A model generated the notes under the pieces. It ran no database searches and was not told where the DNA came from. It was given only the letters and a program-made list of their open reading frames with translations. Shown piece after piece: positions 32,975 to 42,417 of a stretch of DNA of 64,000 bases. This DNA comes from Paenibacillus sp. OV219 (lineage in GTDB: Bacteria; Bacillota; Bacilli; Paenibacillales; Paenibacillaceae). Every line of letters starts with the position of its first letter. Within the stretch, counting starts at the first letter, position 1. Location of the stretch: assembly GCF_900110075.1 (NCBI RefSeq), contig NZ_FOCJ01000004.1:186001-250000 (forward strand), written 5' to 3'. A program made the translations under genes and the position numbers.

Positions 32975-34114
32975 TCATTCCGTGACGCCCATGCTTTTAA
33001 TATTGGTTTTCACATGAATACGGACATCTGCATCTGCGAACGCAGTCCCCCATTCATTCTGAATGTTCTTCCAACTTTTATATTGATATGCCCGGGCGTA
33101 GAGGCCGAATCCGAACGGATCGACCGACTTTGTCTGGCATTTACGGATTAACGCTTCCATTTGCTTCGTAAGCTCAGCTGCGGTGATTTTCTCAATTTCG
33201 GTTTTGTTGTTCCTAGTAAGATTGAGATCCACCATCTGCAATGTAGTGATGACAATGTTGAGTTTTAAATCAATATCAAACTGGAACCTTCCGTTCACTA
33301 CCGCGGTACGCACTTTTCTCTTGTACGTGGCCACATCGAATGCAATAGCGTCCTTAATCGTAGCTTCTTTGTCGCTGTCCTCCTCATCCTTCGTAGAACC
33401 CAAAACGATGACCATTGAAGGTACGCCATGGATTTGACCTTGTAAAATCAACAGAAGCGTACTTTCCTGAAGAGAAAGCTGACCCACCATCGCATCCTTC
33501 TTATTTAAGAGCGCTGTTCCCGTTACGAAGATATTATCCTTCTCTTTCTTTATGAGCGATAAGGAAGGGGTCATGCCCTTCTCTTTCATCTGCCGACGCA
33601 GCTCCTGCAAGTTTGTTAATACGGTGATATTCGTCTGGTTCGATGTATCGATCAGCTTGCTCATATGCAAAGAGAGACGCGGCTTATCCGCAGGCTTAAA
33701 TTCAAAAATCTCCTTTACAGGTCCATCAACGATGATTGCTCTCGACGTTTCCGTCAGCCTCGGAACGCGATAGAATATATCGAATAAGGTAAACCAGTCC
33801 TTCTGCTGAAGCAGCCGCTTGCCGATTAAGATCGTTTGCAGCTTCCCTCCGGTCGTAATCCCGGTTAGTACCGCATCGAATTTGGTGCGTGAAAGCCGTA
33901 TCGTATCGGCGGTTACAGCTACCGTCTCCGACTTTTCCTTTGCCTCTCGGGAGAAAACAGGACTTTGCAAATAAACCAATAGCTGGCCGTTATCATCCAC
34001 GTCGAGCCCTAACATGAGGGAAATCGAGGCGTCCTCCAAATTCATCTGATCATAGCAGCCGGGCAGCAGCAGCGTACATAACAGGACAAGTGCGATTTGG
34101 TAGAGCCGATTCAT
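32975..34114 (-). CDS. gerAC: Spore germination lipoprotein, Ger(x)C family
   Basis: 379 residues. Lipobox LLPGC gives Cys20 as the lipid anchor; YDQMNLEDASISLMLGLDVDD is the typical Ger(x)C opening. The C-terminal domain ends with LIRKCQTKSVDPFGFGLYARAYQYKSW-type sequence characteristic of the family (quoted in part). It is the third gene of an AA-AB-AC operon and starts on the base after the gerAB stop. GerAC subunits sit on the outer face of the spore inner membrane and are needed for nutrient-receptor function. Confidence 0.93.
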   Translation of the reverse strand: MNRLYQIALVLLCTLLLPGCYDQMNLEDASISLMLGLDVDDNGQLLVYLQSPVFSREAKEKSETVAVTADTIRLSRTKFDAVLTGITTGGKLQTILIGKRLLQQKDWFTLFDIFYRVPRLTETSRAIIVDGPVKEIFEFKPADKPRLSLHMSKLIDTSNQTNITVLTNLQELRRQMKEKGMTPSLSLIKKEKDNIFVTGTALLNKKDAMVGQLSLQESTLLLILQGQIHGVPSMVIVLGSTKDEEDSDKEATIKDAIAFDVATYKRKVRTAVVNGRFQFDIDLKLNIVITTLQMVDLNLTRNNKTEIEKITAAELTKQMEALIRKCQTKSVDPFGFGLYARAYQYKSWKNIQNEWGTAFADADVRIHVKTNIKSMGVTE

Positions 34115-35206
34115 CTAGAGCGCCCCCTTACGGCCGAAAATGCTTGTATAACCGAGCAGGAAGAACGGAAAAGCAAAAGCGATGATCCAGCCCGATGTGC
34201 CAAACCAATCCAACATCAGCTTCATCGCTTGAAACGATGGCTTGTAGAACGTGAAGAGCAGGAGCATCCCGATGGAGATGAGCTTCACGAATGGCACATG
34301 GTCTTCCCTCCCGGCCAGTCTGCTGAGCCCGAATGTCGCTGCGAACAAATAATGGGTCCATACTCTAATCGCCAAGAAGACGTAAGCCACTAGAACAACA
34401 ACCTCGACGCGTTCCAGAAAGCGGAACTCCATTACTTTCAGCACTTTCAACGTCGGATATTGATACGAAATAATATCATCGGGCGAGAAGAATAAAAAGG
34501 AAATGATGGTGACGATTAAATAAAGGAGCAGCGTAATGCTGTTCCCGATGATAATACCTAAAGCTGCCCTTTCTTTATGCTTCAAGAAGGGATAGAGAAC
34601 GAAGCTCATCTCAAAGCCAAGGAAAGAAAGCCCTGTCGTATCGACGCCTTGCAGCACAGGTTCCCAACCCTCTTTAAGCATCGGCAGCATATGCAGCCAG
34701 TGGGAATTCTTCAATGGATACAAATAGACAAGCAGCAGCCACAAGAAGCCCCAGAAGCTTATTTCCGCGTATCTGCCGAGTATGCGCACTTGATTGCGGG
34801 CAAGGTTGTACGTTGGCACTAAGAACAGCAGCACCATCAAGAAGTTGGGCGTATTCGCGAGCAGCTCGACTTTGAAAAAACCGACCAATGCCATAAAAGC
34901 AATTAAAAAACCGAACAGGAAGTACGCAATGATTACCGCATTCATGATGGAGCCGAGCACTTTGCCGAAGTAGCGGGGGATCAGATCATACACGGTTTGA
35001 TCGGGATGCTTCTTCATGACATGAGTGATGACCAAGCTGGCAAGCACGGCAAGCGCCCATCCAAACAGGAGGGAAATCCACCCGTCCGTTCCGGCACGCT
35101 TAGCTAAATCCGTCGGAAGCGACATCAGGCCGAACCCCACTTGCGAGCCATGGATCATAAAGATGTATTGAAATAGCGTAATATCATTCAATGCGTACTT
35201 CTTCAA
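34115..35206 (-). CDS. gerAB: Spore germination permease, GerAB/APC-type
   Basis: 363 residues with about ten membrane helices of the amino acid-polyamine-cation transporter fold. The opening (DITLFQYIFMIHGSQVGFGLMSLP) matches GerAB/GerKB proteins, which form the nutrient-binding subunit of the germinant receptor. It starts with TTG, overlapping the gerAA stop as TTGA, with GAGGTGG upstream. The germinant, usually an amino acid or sugar, cannot be read. Confidence 0.92.
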   Translation of the reverse strand: MKKYALNDITLFQYIFMIHGSQVGFGLMSLPTDLAKRAGTDGWISLLFGWALAVLASLVITHVMKKHPDQTVYDLIPRYFGKVLGSIMNAVIIAYFLFGFLIAFMALVGFFKVELLANTPNFLMVLLFLVPTYNLARNQVRILGRYAEISFWGFLWLLLVYLYPLKNSHWLHMLPMLKEGWEPVLQGVDTTGLSFLGFEMSFVLYPFLKHKERAALGIIIGNSITLLLYLIVTIISFLFFSPDDIISYQYPTLKVLKVMEFRFLERVEVVVLVAYVFLAIRVWTHYLFAATFGLSRLAGREDHVPFVKLISIGMLLLFTFYKPSFQAMKLMLDWFGTSGWIIAFAFPFFLLGYTSIFGRKGAL

Positions 35207-36753
35207 CCGTTTCCACCTCGATTATTGCCATGCTTGCGCCTCTGAATCGCTCTCGAGCTGAGTGGCCGATTCACCATTTTCCACATCGGCAGCCGAATGA
35301 GCGTATCCTTCATATCCGCGAATCGGAGCGGACTGAAAGGAGCAAAATAAGGGGTGCCAAGCGACTCCAATGCGATTAAATGTCCGAGCACCACGAGCAT
35401 GCCTATGCCGACGCCTAGCATCCCATATACGAATGCGGCTAGCATCATCGGGAAGCGGATTAAGCGGATCGCCGCAGACATATCATTATTCGGAATAATA
35501 AAAGAGGACAGCGCTGTTAGTGACACGACGATAACCATGATATTGCTGACAACTCCCGCCTGCACAGTCGCTTGTCCGATAACGATCGCGCCAACGATGC
35601 CCACCGTCTGCCCGATTGGCGCCGGAAGCCTAATCCCGGCCTCCTTTAGCATTTCGAGCGTTAGCTCCATAATCAAAGCCTCTATTATAGGCGGAAACGG
35701 AACGCCTTGCCTTGATTGACCTACTGACAACAGCAGCTTAAGAGGGATGACTTCGAAATTGTATGAAATGACTGCGATATAGAAGGCGGGCAGGAATATG
35801 GTGACAAAGAACGCACCAAACCGAAGGAGCCGAATAAACGATGAAACCTGCCACCGGATGCTGTAATCATCGATGCTTTGGAAGAACATTGCAAAATTAG
35901 CCGGACCGATCAGCACCTCAGGCGACTTATCCACGACCACTGCCAGCCTGCCCTGCAAAATTTGCGAAGCGACGGAATCGGGACGCTCGGTTGTCGTGAA
36001 TTGAGGAAACGGTGAGTACGGATTATCTTCGATGTATTCTTCCAGCTCGCCGGTAGACAGGATGGCGTCGATATCGACTTGCTTAATTCGGTCGACCAAT
36101 TCCTGCAGCACTTCGGGATTCGCCACGTCTGCTAGATATAAGATGCTGACAGTGGTCAATCCTCGTTCGCCGACTTGAATTTCGATTATTTTCATTTCCC
36201 GGTTCTGGATATATCGCCTGATAAGCGCGATATTTTGACTGCTGGTTTCAATGAAGCCTTGGTGAGCGCCTTTGAGCGAAGCCTCCAATTGCGGATCTTC
36301 AATCGCCCTCTGCGGCCATCCATGCGTGTCTAATAGATAAGCAGTGCCCGTATTCTCAACGAACAAGACACTCCCACCTTGCAGAACGCCCTTCTCGATT
36401 TGATAGAGATCAGTTACAGTCTTAATCCGGCCAACGGTGACGATATTCTCGATTTGAGGGTCAGCCGCCGTTTCATGCATAAGAGGCCGGAGCACATCAT
36501 GATTGACGGCTACCTTGTCCGATAAACTATCCAGATAGATGAGCGCGGCCCGTTCACCGGTTGCTCTGATCGGAAAACGACGCGTAACTAAATCAGGCGA
36601 CTGGCTGAGGCATGCCTGCAGTTCCGTAATATTGCTTTCCATATCCGCGCTGAGCGGCTGGGCCCCATGCGTATCTTGCGTACGGGCAGGCGACGGTGAT
36701 GACGGCTTATGCTGCCGGCGCTTACCTCTTAGCATGCTGCGAAAGAATCCCAC
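35203..36753 (-). CDS. gerAA: Spore germination protein, GerAA family
   Basis: 516 residues. A soluble N-terminal region (about 40-270, with IRATGERAALIYLDSLSDK and FVENTGTAYLLDTHGWPQR) is followed by five or six membrane helices and the conserved PERPDS-type segment TERPDSVASQILQGRLAVVVD and GVPFPPIIEALIMELTLEML (in part). GerAA subunits oligomerise into the channel of the germinant receptor. The start is GTG behind a near-perfect GGAGGTGAT. It is the first gene of the operon. Confidence 0.94.
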   Translation of the reverse strand: MGFFRSMLRGKRRQHKPSSPSPARTQDTHGAQPLSADMESNITELQACLSQSPDLVTRRFPIRATGERAALIYLDSLSDKVAVNHDVLRPLMHETAADPQIENIVTVGRIKTVTDLYQIEKGVLQGGSVLFVENTGTAYLLDTHGWPQRAIEDPQLEASLKGAHQGFIETSSQNIALIRRYIQNREMKIIEIQVGERGLTTVSILYLADVANPEVLQELVDRIKQVDIDAILSTGELEEYIEDNPYSPFPQFTTTERPDSVASQILQGRLAVVVDKSPEVLIGPANFAMFFQSIDDYSIRWQVSSFIRLLRFGAFFVTIFLPAFYIAVISYNFEVIPLKLLLSVGQSRQGVPFPPIIEALIMELTLEMLKEAGIRLPAPIGQTVGIVGAIVIGQATVQAGVVSNIMVIVVSLTALSSFIIPNNDMSAAIRLIRFPMMLAAFVYGMLGVGIGMLVVLGHLIALESLGTPYFAPFSPLRFADMKDTLIRLPMWKMVNRPLSSRAIQRRKHGNNRGGNG

Positions 36754-36833
36754 TAGCGTATCACCTCCTCGAAAAATAGTCTGCGCTGCAATTATTGTGC
36801 ATTTGGAATGGATAATTTATGCAATAAAAAAAA

Positions 36834-36867
36834 CGATCGCTCCCTGCTGCGTGCAGGGAAACGATCG
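36834..36867 (-). terminator. Terminator of the MBL-fold gene
   Basis: CGATCG (36834-36839) and TCCCTGC pair with GCAGGGA and CGATCG (36862-36867). On the minus strand a T8 run follows at once. It separates the MBL gene from the gerA operon. Confidence 0.85.
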
Positions 36868-36875
36868 CCTATTAA

Positions 36876-37742
36876 TTATATTTCCAAACCGTCATACGCG
36901 ACCTGAACGTTGAAGCCGCTCTGATCGAATACCAATTGCATGTCATCATGCAGCAGATCGTGCTTGTGATTAATATGCGTCGCATAAATGGGAGTTTGTG
37001 CATCAATAAGCCCGATGGCCTGCATACGTTCCAGCATAAGGAGAAAATTCGGAATGTCGAGATGGCCTTCCACGTGCATCCCGCGGTCTTGTCTGCCGCC
37101 AAACGTACACTCCATGATGAGCATGTCGAGCTTCTTGCCCTCTAGATAGCCCCAAGTTTCCTCACTGTACCAGCCGGTATCGCTTGCATACAATATCCTC
37201 TTCCCACTCTGCAAAACAATCAAATAATTATTGGCCAGCTCACCTTCACCGAATGCACGATGGCTTCCTTTGACAGGTGTTACGAGCAGCTCCCCAATCG
37301 AATACGTTTCGTAGTATTCAAGCGGTACCAAGACGTATCTGCTCTTTAGTTCCGATCTTTGTTCCTTGGATAGATGTGTTGAATAGCCATCCATTAACCG
37401 TTCAGCCCATGAGAGCGCAGGCTTGCTTAAATAGATGTTCAGCGGCCTCGGGTGTGGATCAACCGCGCATTCCTTGGCAATAATTTCGGCAAGATCGAAA
37501 TGGTCCTCGTGCGTATGCGTAATCAGTAGATGCTCCAGATCAAACACATCCAGACCCAGCGTATTCATCTGAGAAAAAATATCCGGACTAAAGTCAATCT
37601 GATGCTTCCCGTCAATGCGGAAGGACGATCTTGTGCGAATGTCCTTGCCCCTTCGCTTCCTTACTTCGTTGCAGTAATCACAGCGGCAATAGTAACATGG
37701 AAGTCCTTCGGCAGCGCCAGTACCTAAAAATATCATATTCAA
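36876..37742 (-). CDS. Metallo-beta-lactamase-fold hydrolase, PhnP-like
   Basis: 288 residues. The zinc motif is LITHTHEDHFD, with later ligands in VKGSHRAF, ASDTGW and YATHINHKHD. An N-terminal CYYCRCDYC cluster resembles the structural zinc site of PhnP phosphodiesterases. PhnP acts on cyclic ribose phosphates; the true substrate here is unknown, and no phn genes are near. Its last 17 codons have a diverged second copy at about 48743-48797. Confidence 0.82.
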   Translation of the reverse strand: MNMIFLGTGAAEGLPCYYCRCDYCNEVRKRRGKDIRTRSSFRIDGKHQIDFSPDIFSQMNTLGLDVFDLEHLLITHTHEDHFDLAEIIAKECAVDPHPRPLNIYLSKPALSWAERLMDGYSTHLSKEQRSELKSRYVLVPLEYYETYSIGELLVTPVKGSHRAFGEGELANNYLIVLQSGKRILYASDTGWYSEETWGYLEGKKLDMLIMECTFGGRQDRGMHVEGHLDIPNFLLMLERMQAIGLIDAQTPIYATHINHKHDLLHDDMQLVFDQSGFNVQVAYDGLEI

Positions 37743-37830
37743 GATACGGTTCCTCCTGGGAGTTTAACTTCTAATCGGTCTTTTTTAAAGGATACCTTAC
37801 GGCAGGTGCTATTAAAAGCCCCTTCATCCA

Positions 37831-38553
37831 TCATGCTTTAACCTGGGAACTCATTTCAAAAGATGCAGATGGTTGAGATACTGGAAGCATCCCAACGGTA
37901 TCCATATCCAATACAAATTCAAAAGAAACGATTTGATTCAATGCCATCATAAGCTGATCGTGACCTGGGGTTTTCAGGCTAAAGCATAGCTGCACGGTCT
38001 CTTTACGATTATCAGTGCCTTCATGATCCAATTTCATTCTGATATTGCTAATTTGAATCTTGTATTCGCCTAGCTTCGAAGAAATCAAGCCGAGCACGCC
38101 GGGGTAATCCAATGCGTTGATGTTAACTTCAACGTTTCTGCGGCGTCTCATAATATACCGTTCTAATTTGTTAAACAACAGCAGGCTGATCAGAACAATG
38201 AGCGTTGAGAAAATGGCAGCATACAAATAACCAGCGCCGACACATAAACCAATCGCTGCGACTACCCACACCGATGCGGCGGTGGTCAGACCGCTTATCA
38301 TAGATCCGTTTCTCATGATGGCGCCGGCACCAAGAAAGCCTATCCCGCTAATAACCTGTGCCGCTAATCTGGCCGGGTCCATACTTACATGCGGCTCGCC
38401 TACAAAGTCTGAAAAACCATACATAGATAGAAGCATAATGGTCGTCGATCCGAGACAAACGAGGATATGGGTGCGGAATCCAGCAGCGTGATTATTCCAT
38501 TCCCGCTCAATCCCGATTAATCCGCCTAACAAGACTGCAATCCCCAACCGCAT
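37831..38553 (-). CDS. MgtC/SapB family membrane protein
   Basis: 240 residues. Four to five hydrophobic helices with RLGIAVLLGGLIGIEREW, AAGFRTHILVCLGS and GIGFLGAGAIMRNG, the classic MgtC signature, then a C-terminal cytosolic ACT-like domain (EVNINALDYPGVLGLISSKL). It starts eight bases after the phosphoesterase stop, with no clear ribosome binding site for the ATG; the usual MgtC N-terminus is a few residues longer, so an unusual upstream start cannot be excluded. MgtC proteins modulate magnesium and phosphate homeostasis. Confidence 0.85.
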   Translation of the reverse strand: MRLGIAVLLGGLIGIEREWNNHAAGFRTHILVCLGSTTIMLLSMYGFSDFVGEPHVSMDPARLAAQVISGIGFLGAGAIMRNGSMISGLTTAASVWVVAAIGLCVGAGYLYAAIFSTLIVLISLLLFNKLERYIMRRRRNVEVNINALDYPGVLGLISSKLGEYKIQISNIRMKLDHEGTDNRKETVQLCFSLKTPGHDQLMMALNQIVSFEFVLDMDTVGMLPVSQPSASFEMSSQVKA

Positions 38554-38560
38554 TAAAAGC

Positions 38561-39562
38561 TCAACATGTATAATCGGTGAGCCACCACTCGGAGGAATCG
38601 CCTAATGAGAAAGCATCCATCAGTTCAGGCTGATTCTGTGACGGGACGTGAATCGGCTGCTCAAGCTCCACCTTATTTCCTTCCAGACGGATCCAGGTCT
38701 CGAAGTCGCGAGCTCCCTCGCGGAGCTGGATGATCCTAGCCCCTCTTGCAAATCCCGCCATGCCGTAAGCATTGTATCCTGACCCCCTGCCGTAACAAAG
38801 GCGGACGCCGTACCAGTCACCGTAAAAATCATTGATATGATCGTGTCCGGCGAATGTTCCTAGCATATCCTGCTGTTCCACCATCGCTGCGCCAAACCCA
38901 GAGTTGATGATCGGAGGGATGAAATCCTCATATTTGACACCGTAGCAAATCTCGTTATCCCAGACCTGCTTGTATTCAGGGATAGGAATATGGAAGAATG
39001 CCAAGGATGGCATCGGTCCGCCGTATTCTGCGGATAGCTTCTTGGATTGCTCTATATACCAGTTAATTTGACTTGGACGAATCCAATCATAGCCCCCCAC
39101 CGAAGCAGGCGCATTGCTTCCGGAGTCAAGGAAATATAAGGCGAAAGCAGCTTGGCCATCGGCTCCATTAACGGGAAGAATGAAATTCCCAAACCCGAAG
39201 ATGTCTTCCGGTCCCGGTTCGGAGAGGCAATTCGCACAACCTAGCTGAAGCTCCATAAGCTCCTCACGGGTAACAATTCTCTCTGTATCATGATTACCGA
39301 AAACAGCTGCCCAAGGAATACCGGACGCTTCGACACAGGAGACAGCTTCAAGAAACGAGCGTTTTGGATCATCGCTGTAATTGGCATAAACAATATCGCC
39401 CGTGAAGACGACGAGATCTGGCTTCTCTTCGCGCAAAACTTCTTGCATCAAGGATTGAGTACGCAAATCCAGCAATCCGCCGCTAGACCAATGAAGATCG
39501 GTAAATTGAACGATTTTAAACGTGCCGTCTTGCCTAAAGAACAGACTCTTCTTCAGTGCCAT
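38561..39562 (-). CDS. Metallophosphoesterase (calcineurin-like)
   Basis: 333 residues, cytosolic. Metal-binding motifs in order: QFTDLHW, FTGDIVY, FGNHDTE, a histidine in FFHIPIPEYK and FAGHDHINDFYG. The layout resembles purple-acid/DevT-like phosphoesterases such as yeast Dcr2 relatives. It follows the FGGY kinase by 30 bases and precedes mgtC, so it belongs to the same operon. It may dephosphorylate or cleave a phosphodiester of the substrate handled by the kinase and flavoproteins. Confidence 0.88.
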   Translation of the reverse strand: MALKKSLFFRQDGTFKIVQFTDLHWSSGGLLDLRTQSLMQEVLREEKPDLVVFTGDIVYANYSDDPKRSFLEAVSCVEASGIPWAAVFGNHDTERIVTREELMELQLGCANCLSEPGPEDIFGFGNFILPVNGADGQAAFALYFLDSGSNAPASVGGYDWIRPSQINWYIEQSKKLSAEYGGPMPSLAFFHIPIPEYKQVWDNEICYGVKYEDFIPPIINSGFGAAMVEQQDMLGTFAGHDHINDFYGDWYGVRLCYGRGSGYNAYGMAGFARGARIIQLREGARDFETWIRLEGNKVELEQPIHVPSQNQPELMDAFSLGDSSEWWLTDYTC

Positions 39563-39592
39563 AAGGGATCTTCCTCTCCTTGTTTCACTTCT

Positions 39593-41140
39593 TCAAATCG
39601 TTTTGCTCTTGAAGCTTACCAAGAATTGCATCGCCTGCTGCCAGCGATAGCGGATTTCCCCACGATAATCGGAAGACCAACGTGGTTCAAACACGTTCTT
39701 TAAGACCGAGCTGCTCGTTATCTCTTCATATGTCCACCAACCACAAGCCTCGCCAAGCAGGTAAGCTATGCCCAGCGCCGTCGTATCGCTTAGTTCTTTC
39801 CGTTCTACCGGAATACCGCTAATGTCAGCCTGAAACTGCATTAAGTAATCGCTTTGAGAGAGTCCCCCATCCGTGCAGAGAACGGAGATCTGCCGGCCGG
39901 ACGCATCTTTCATCACATCCATAACATCGGTAACCGAATGAGCAATTCCTTCCAGTATCGCGCGCGTCAGTGTTTCTTTGTCAGAATGGAGCGTTAATCC
40001 AAGAAACATGCCTGCAGCCGCGGGATTCCAATGAGGAGCCGCCAAGCCGCTAAGTGCCGGGATAAACATGACCTCGTGATTCAATGTAGCGGTATTCCGC
40101 TCCGATAACGCGTTATACCATCGATCCGACCAGCTGTTCAGTTCACCTAAATCCCCGTATAATCCGAGCTCATCCCGAGCCCAATCCAGTGCGGAGCCAG
40201 CAGATAGCACGCCTCCATCTAATGCATAGGTGACCTCGTTATCGTTCTTCTCCCAAGCAATTGTCGATAATAAACCTTTCGTTCGATTCGTTGGCGTTAT
40301 AACGCTGCCTGTATTCATATAGACAAAACAGCCCGTTCCATAGGTGCACTTCGTCATTCCGGGCTCCAGACAGCGATGTCCATAGAGAGATGCCGGTTGA
40401 TCTACCATGCTGACTAGAACGGGCGCTTGAATGCCGCAGAAGTTAACCGGATCGGTGACGCCATAGGAATGGACGGAAGGCAATACTTCCGGCAGCCACT
40501 CTATATCAATCTCGAGGTAGCCGGTAATATCCGGATCCCATTGTTTCTTCTGAATATCGAATAATAATGTCCTTGCCGCTGTCGAGCTGTCTGTCACATA
40601 ACAACCTTTGTTTCCGGTCATCTGATTGATCAGCCATGAATCCAATGTGCTGCAGCGCGCCCTCCCCTGACGGATCGCTTCACGTACTTCCGGTATTTCA
40701 TCCATCATCCAACGGATTTTCGTAGCGCTAAAATACGGGTCAATGTTCAGTCCTGTTCGTTCTCCAACTAGCTCCGGCCATCGGCCGTCCCTCGACCATC
40801 GCTCCGCGATTGCTAACGAACGCTTGCACGACCACAAGATCGCGGGACTAATTGGTTCCCCAGTCTGATTATCCCAAAACAGCGATGTCTCACCTTGGTT
40901 TGACAACCCTACCGCTTCAATCTGACCGGCATGTGCCGAGACTGACTTTAAAGCCTCACTTACACATTGCTGTAACCGACTCCATATCTCTTTTGAATCA
41001 TGCTGAGCCCATCCGGGCAACGGGTAGTATTGTGTATGGCGCTGATAGCTCTGCGAGATGATACGACCTTCCGCATTAAGAAGCAGCACCTTGGTCCCTG
41101 TTGTCCCTTGATCTATGGCTAACAGCAGCTTCTGGGTCAT
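39593..41140 (-). CDS. FGGY carbohydrate kinase, glycerol kinase-like with altered pocket
   Basis: 515 residues. LLAIDQGTTGTKVLLLN is the N-terminal phosphate motif; TYGTGCFVYMNTG and DGGLSQSDYLMQFQAD are the other FGGY motifs, and IDPYFSATK and MVDQPASLYG align to GlpK. However, the glycerol-binding segment of GlpK, NQRET, is SNQGET here, so the arginine that holds glycerol is glycine, and WQDRRT is WSCKRS. The substrate may be another polyol. It starts on ATGA overlapping the DeoR stop. Neighbours include GlpA-like and GlpB-like flavoproteins. Confidence 0.85.
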   Translation of the reverse strand: MTQKLLLAIDQGTTGTKVLLLNAEGRIISQSYQRHTQYYPLPGWAQHDSKEIWSRLQQCVSEALKSVSAHAGQIEAVGLSNQGETSLFWDNQTGEPISPAILWSCKRSLAIAERWSRDGRWPELVGERTGLNIDPYFSATKIRWMMDEIPEVREAIRQGRARCSTLDSWLINQMTGNKGCYVTDSSTAARTLLFDIQKKQWDPDITGYLEIDIEWLPEVLPSVHSYGVTDPVNFCGIQAPVLVSMVDQPASLYGHRCLEPGMTKCTYGTGCFVYMNTGSVITPTNRTKGLLSTIAWEKNDNEVTYALDGGVLSAGSALDWARDELGLYGDLGELNSWSDRWYNALSERNTATLNHEVMFIPALSGLAAPHWNPAAAGMFLGLTLHSDKETLTRAILEGIAHSVTDVMDVMKDASGRQISVLCTDGGLSQSDYLMQFQADISGIPVERKELSDTTALGIAYLLGEACGWWTYEEITSSSVLKNVFEPRWSSDYRGEIRYRWQQAMQFLVSFKSKTI

Positions 41141-41928
41141 GAGTCTATGACGCCTCCATCCGCAATGACTACCTCCACACCACTTTCGCGTAGTTGACCA
41201 ATCAGCGCTTCCGGCGCTTTCGAATCCGTAATGACCAAATCCATATCTTTTATCGACGCAACTTTTGTGAATGCAACCACACTAAATTTGGAATGATCGG
41301 CAAGTGTAATCTTCATTCCCGCTCTCTGAAGAACGAGGCTCCTAATTTCCGCTTCCCCGATGTGGAAGTCGGTAAATCCATTTTCCTTGGAAATGCCGCC
41401 AACACCAATGAAAGCCTTGTCTACGAAGAAATCTTCAATTGTTTTGCGAGCAATAGGCCCGGATAATGACAGCTCTCCTGGTCGTAATTCGCCTCCGCAA
41501 AGAATAACCTTAGCACTGGGATGTTTGGACATTTCCAATGCTACGAGTAAAGCGGACGTGATCACCGTAATATTGCGTTTCTGCATGAGCTCTTCGGCGA
41601 AAAGCAGTGTGGTCGTGCCAAGATCGATGTAAATGGCATCGCCATCCTCGACAAAGCTAGCCGCTTTGCGCGCAATGGCTTGCTTCTCTTGGACATTCCA
41701 GATGGCTCTCTTGGAATACACCGGCTCTTCGTTCGCTTTATTGAGCATGGCCCCCCCATGTACTTTTGTAATCAATCCTTGTTTCTCCAGCTCATACAAA
41801 TCCCGTCGAATGGTCTCCCGCGTTACTCCATAGTGAGAAGCAATCTCCGCGATTTTCACTGTCTGATTGTTCTTAAGTCTTTGTACAATCTGCTCTTGCC
41901 TTACATTCTGGAACACGATGCGCACCAT
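41137..41928 (-). CDS. DeoR family transcriptional regulator (GlpR-like)
   Basis: 263 residues. The N-terminal helix-turn-helix reads VKIAEIASHYGVTRETIRRDL with the DeoR signature; the C-terminal sensor domain has DLGTTTLLFAEEL, ICGGELRPGELSLSG and KAFIGVGGIS typical of the phosphosugar-binding fold. It sits inside the operon it probably controls, responding to the phosphorylated product of the kinase. Start codon choice (ATG at 41928 or a GTG four codons on) is uncertain. Confidence 0.9.
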   Translation of the reverse strand: MVRIVFQNVRQEQIVQRLKNNQTVKIAEIASHYGVTRETIRRDLYELEKQGLITKVHGGAMLNKANEEPVYSKRAIWNVQEKQAIARKAASFVEDGDAIYIDLGTTTLLFAEELMQKRNITVITSALLVALEMSKHPSAKVILCGGELRPGELSLSGPIARKTIEDFFVDKAFIGVGGISKENGFTDFHIGEAEIRSLVLQRAGMKITLADHSKFSVVAFTKVASIKDMDLVITDSKAPEALIGQLRESGVEVVIADGGVIDS

Positions 41929-41953
41929 ACCTTTCGGACTGATCGATTTCGGT

Positions 41954-42397
41954 CTAATTGAATATTTTCTTTACGTTATCGGCGAATTCAATTGCCGACT
42001 TCTCCACTGTTTTGCGTATCAATATTTCACCGAGTGATGCGAGCCTTCCGGTCATTTGAACATCCATCTCATAAGTGACGATCGTTTCATCGGGTACCGG
42101 AGAATCGAAGTGTACATTGAGGCGATTCCGGAACACCCCAGCCAACGCCACGGGCTTACCGCTCATCTCTACTTGAATGGATTCGTTCTCTACTGACTCT
42201 TGCAATTCGCCAACAGCTTTGAAAGCAAGCGTCATAAACTGAATTTTAACTTCCATCTCCGCTTCATATTGGGTTGGTGAGAGGACTTTTATATTTTTGA
42301 CTCCAGATACACATCCAGCCAATTTCTCTGCATCCATAAAGACGGCAAACACATGACTTCTATCCGACGGTACACGAAATGAACCATGAAAGATCAT
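41954..42397 (-). CDS. SRPBCC/CoxG-like protein
   Basis: 147 residues from the ATG at 42397 (AGGGA nine bases upstream). The sequence (MIFHGSFRVPSDRSHVFAVF, KLAGCVSGVKNIKVL, AEMEVKIQFMTLAFKAVGEL) fits the CoxG subfamily of START-like proteins, linked to membrane association of molybdenum hydroxylases. No such hydroxylase is present, so here it may chaperone or recruit the flavoprotein pair encoded upstream. That role is inference. Confidence 0.78.
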   Translation of the reverse strand: MIFHGSFRVPSDRSHVFAVFMDAEKLAGCVSGVKNIKVLSPTQYEAEMEVKIQFMTLAFKAVGELQESVENESIQVEMSGKPVALAGVFRNRLNVHFDSPVPDETIVTYEMDVQMTGRLASLGEILIRKTVEKSAIEFADNVKKIFN

Positions 42398-42417
42398 CGC
42401 GGGCAATCCCTTCTATA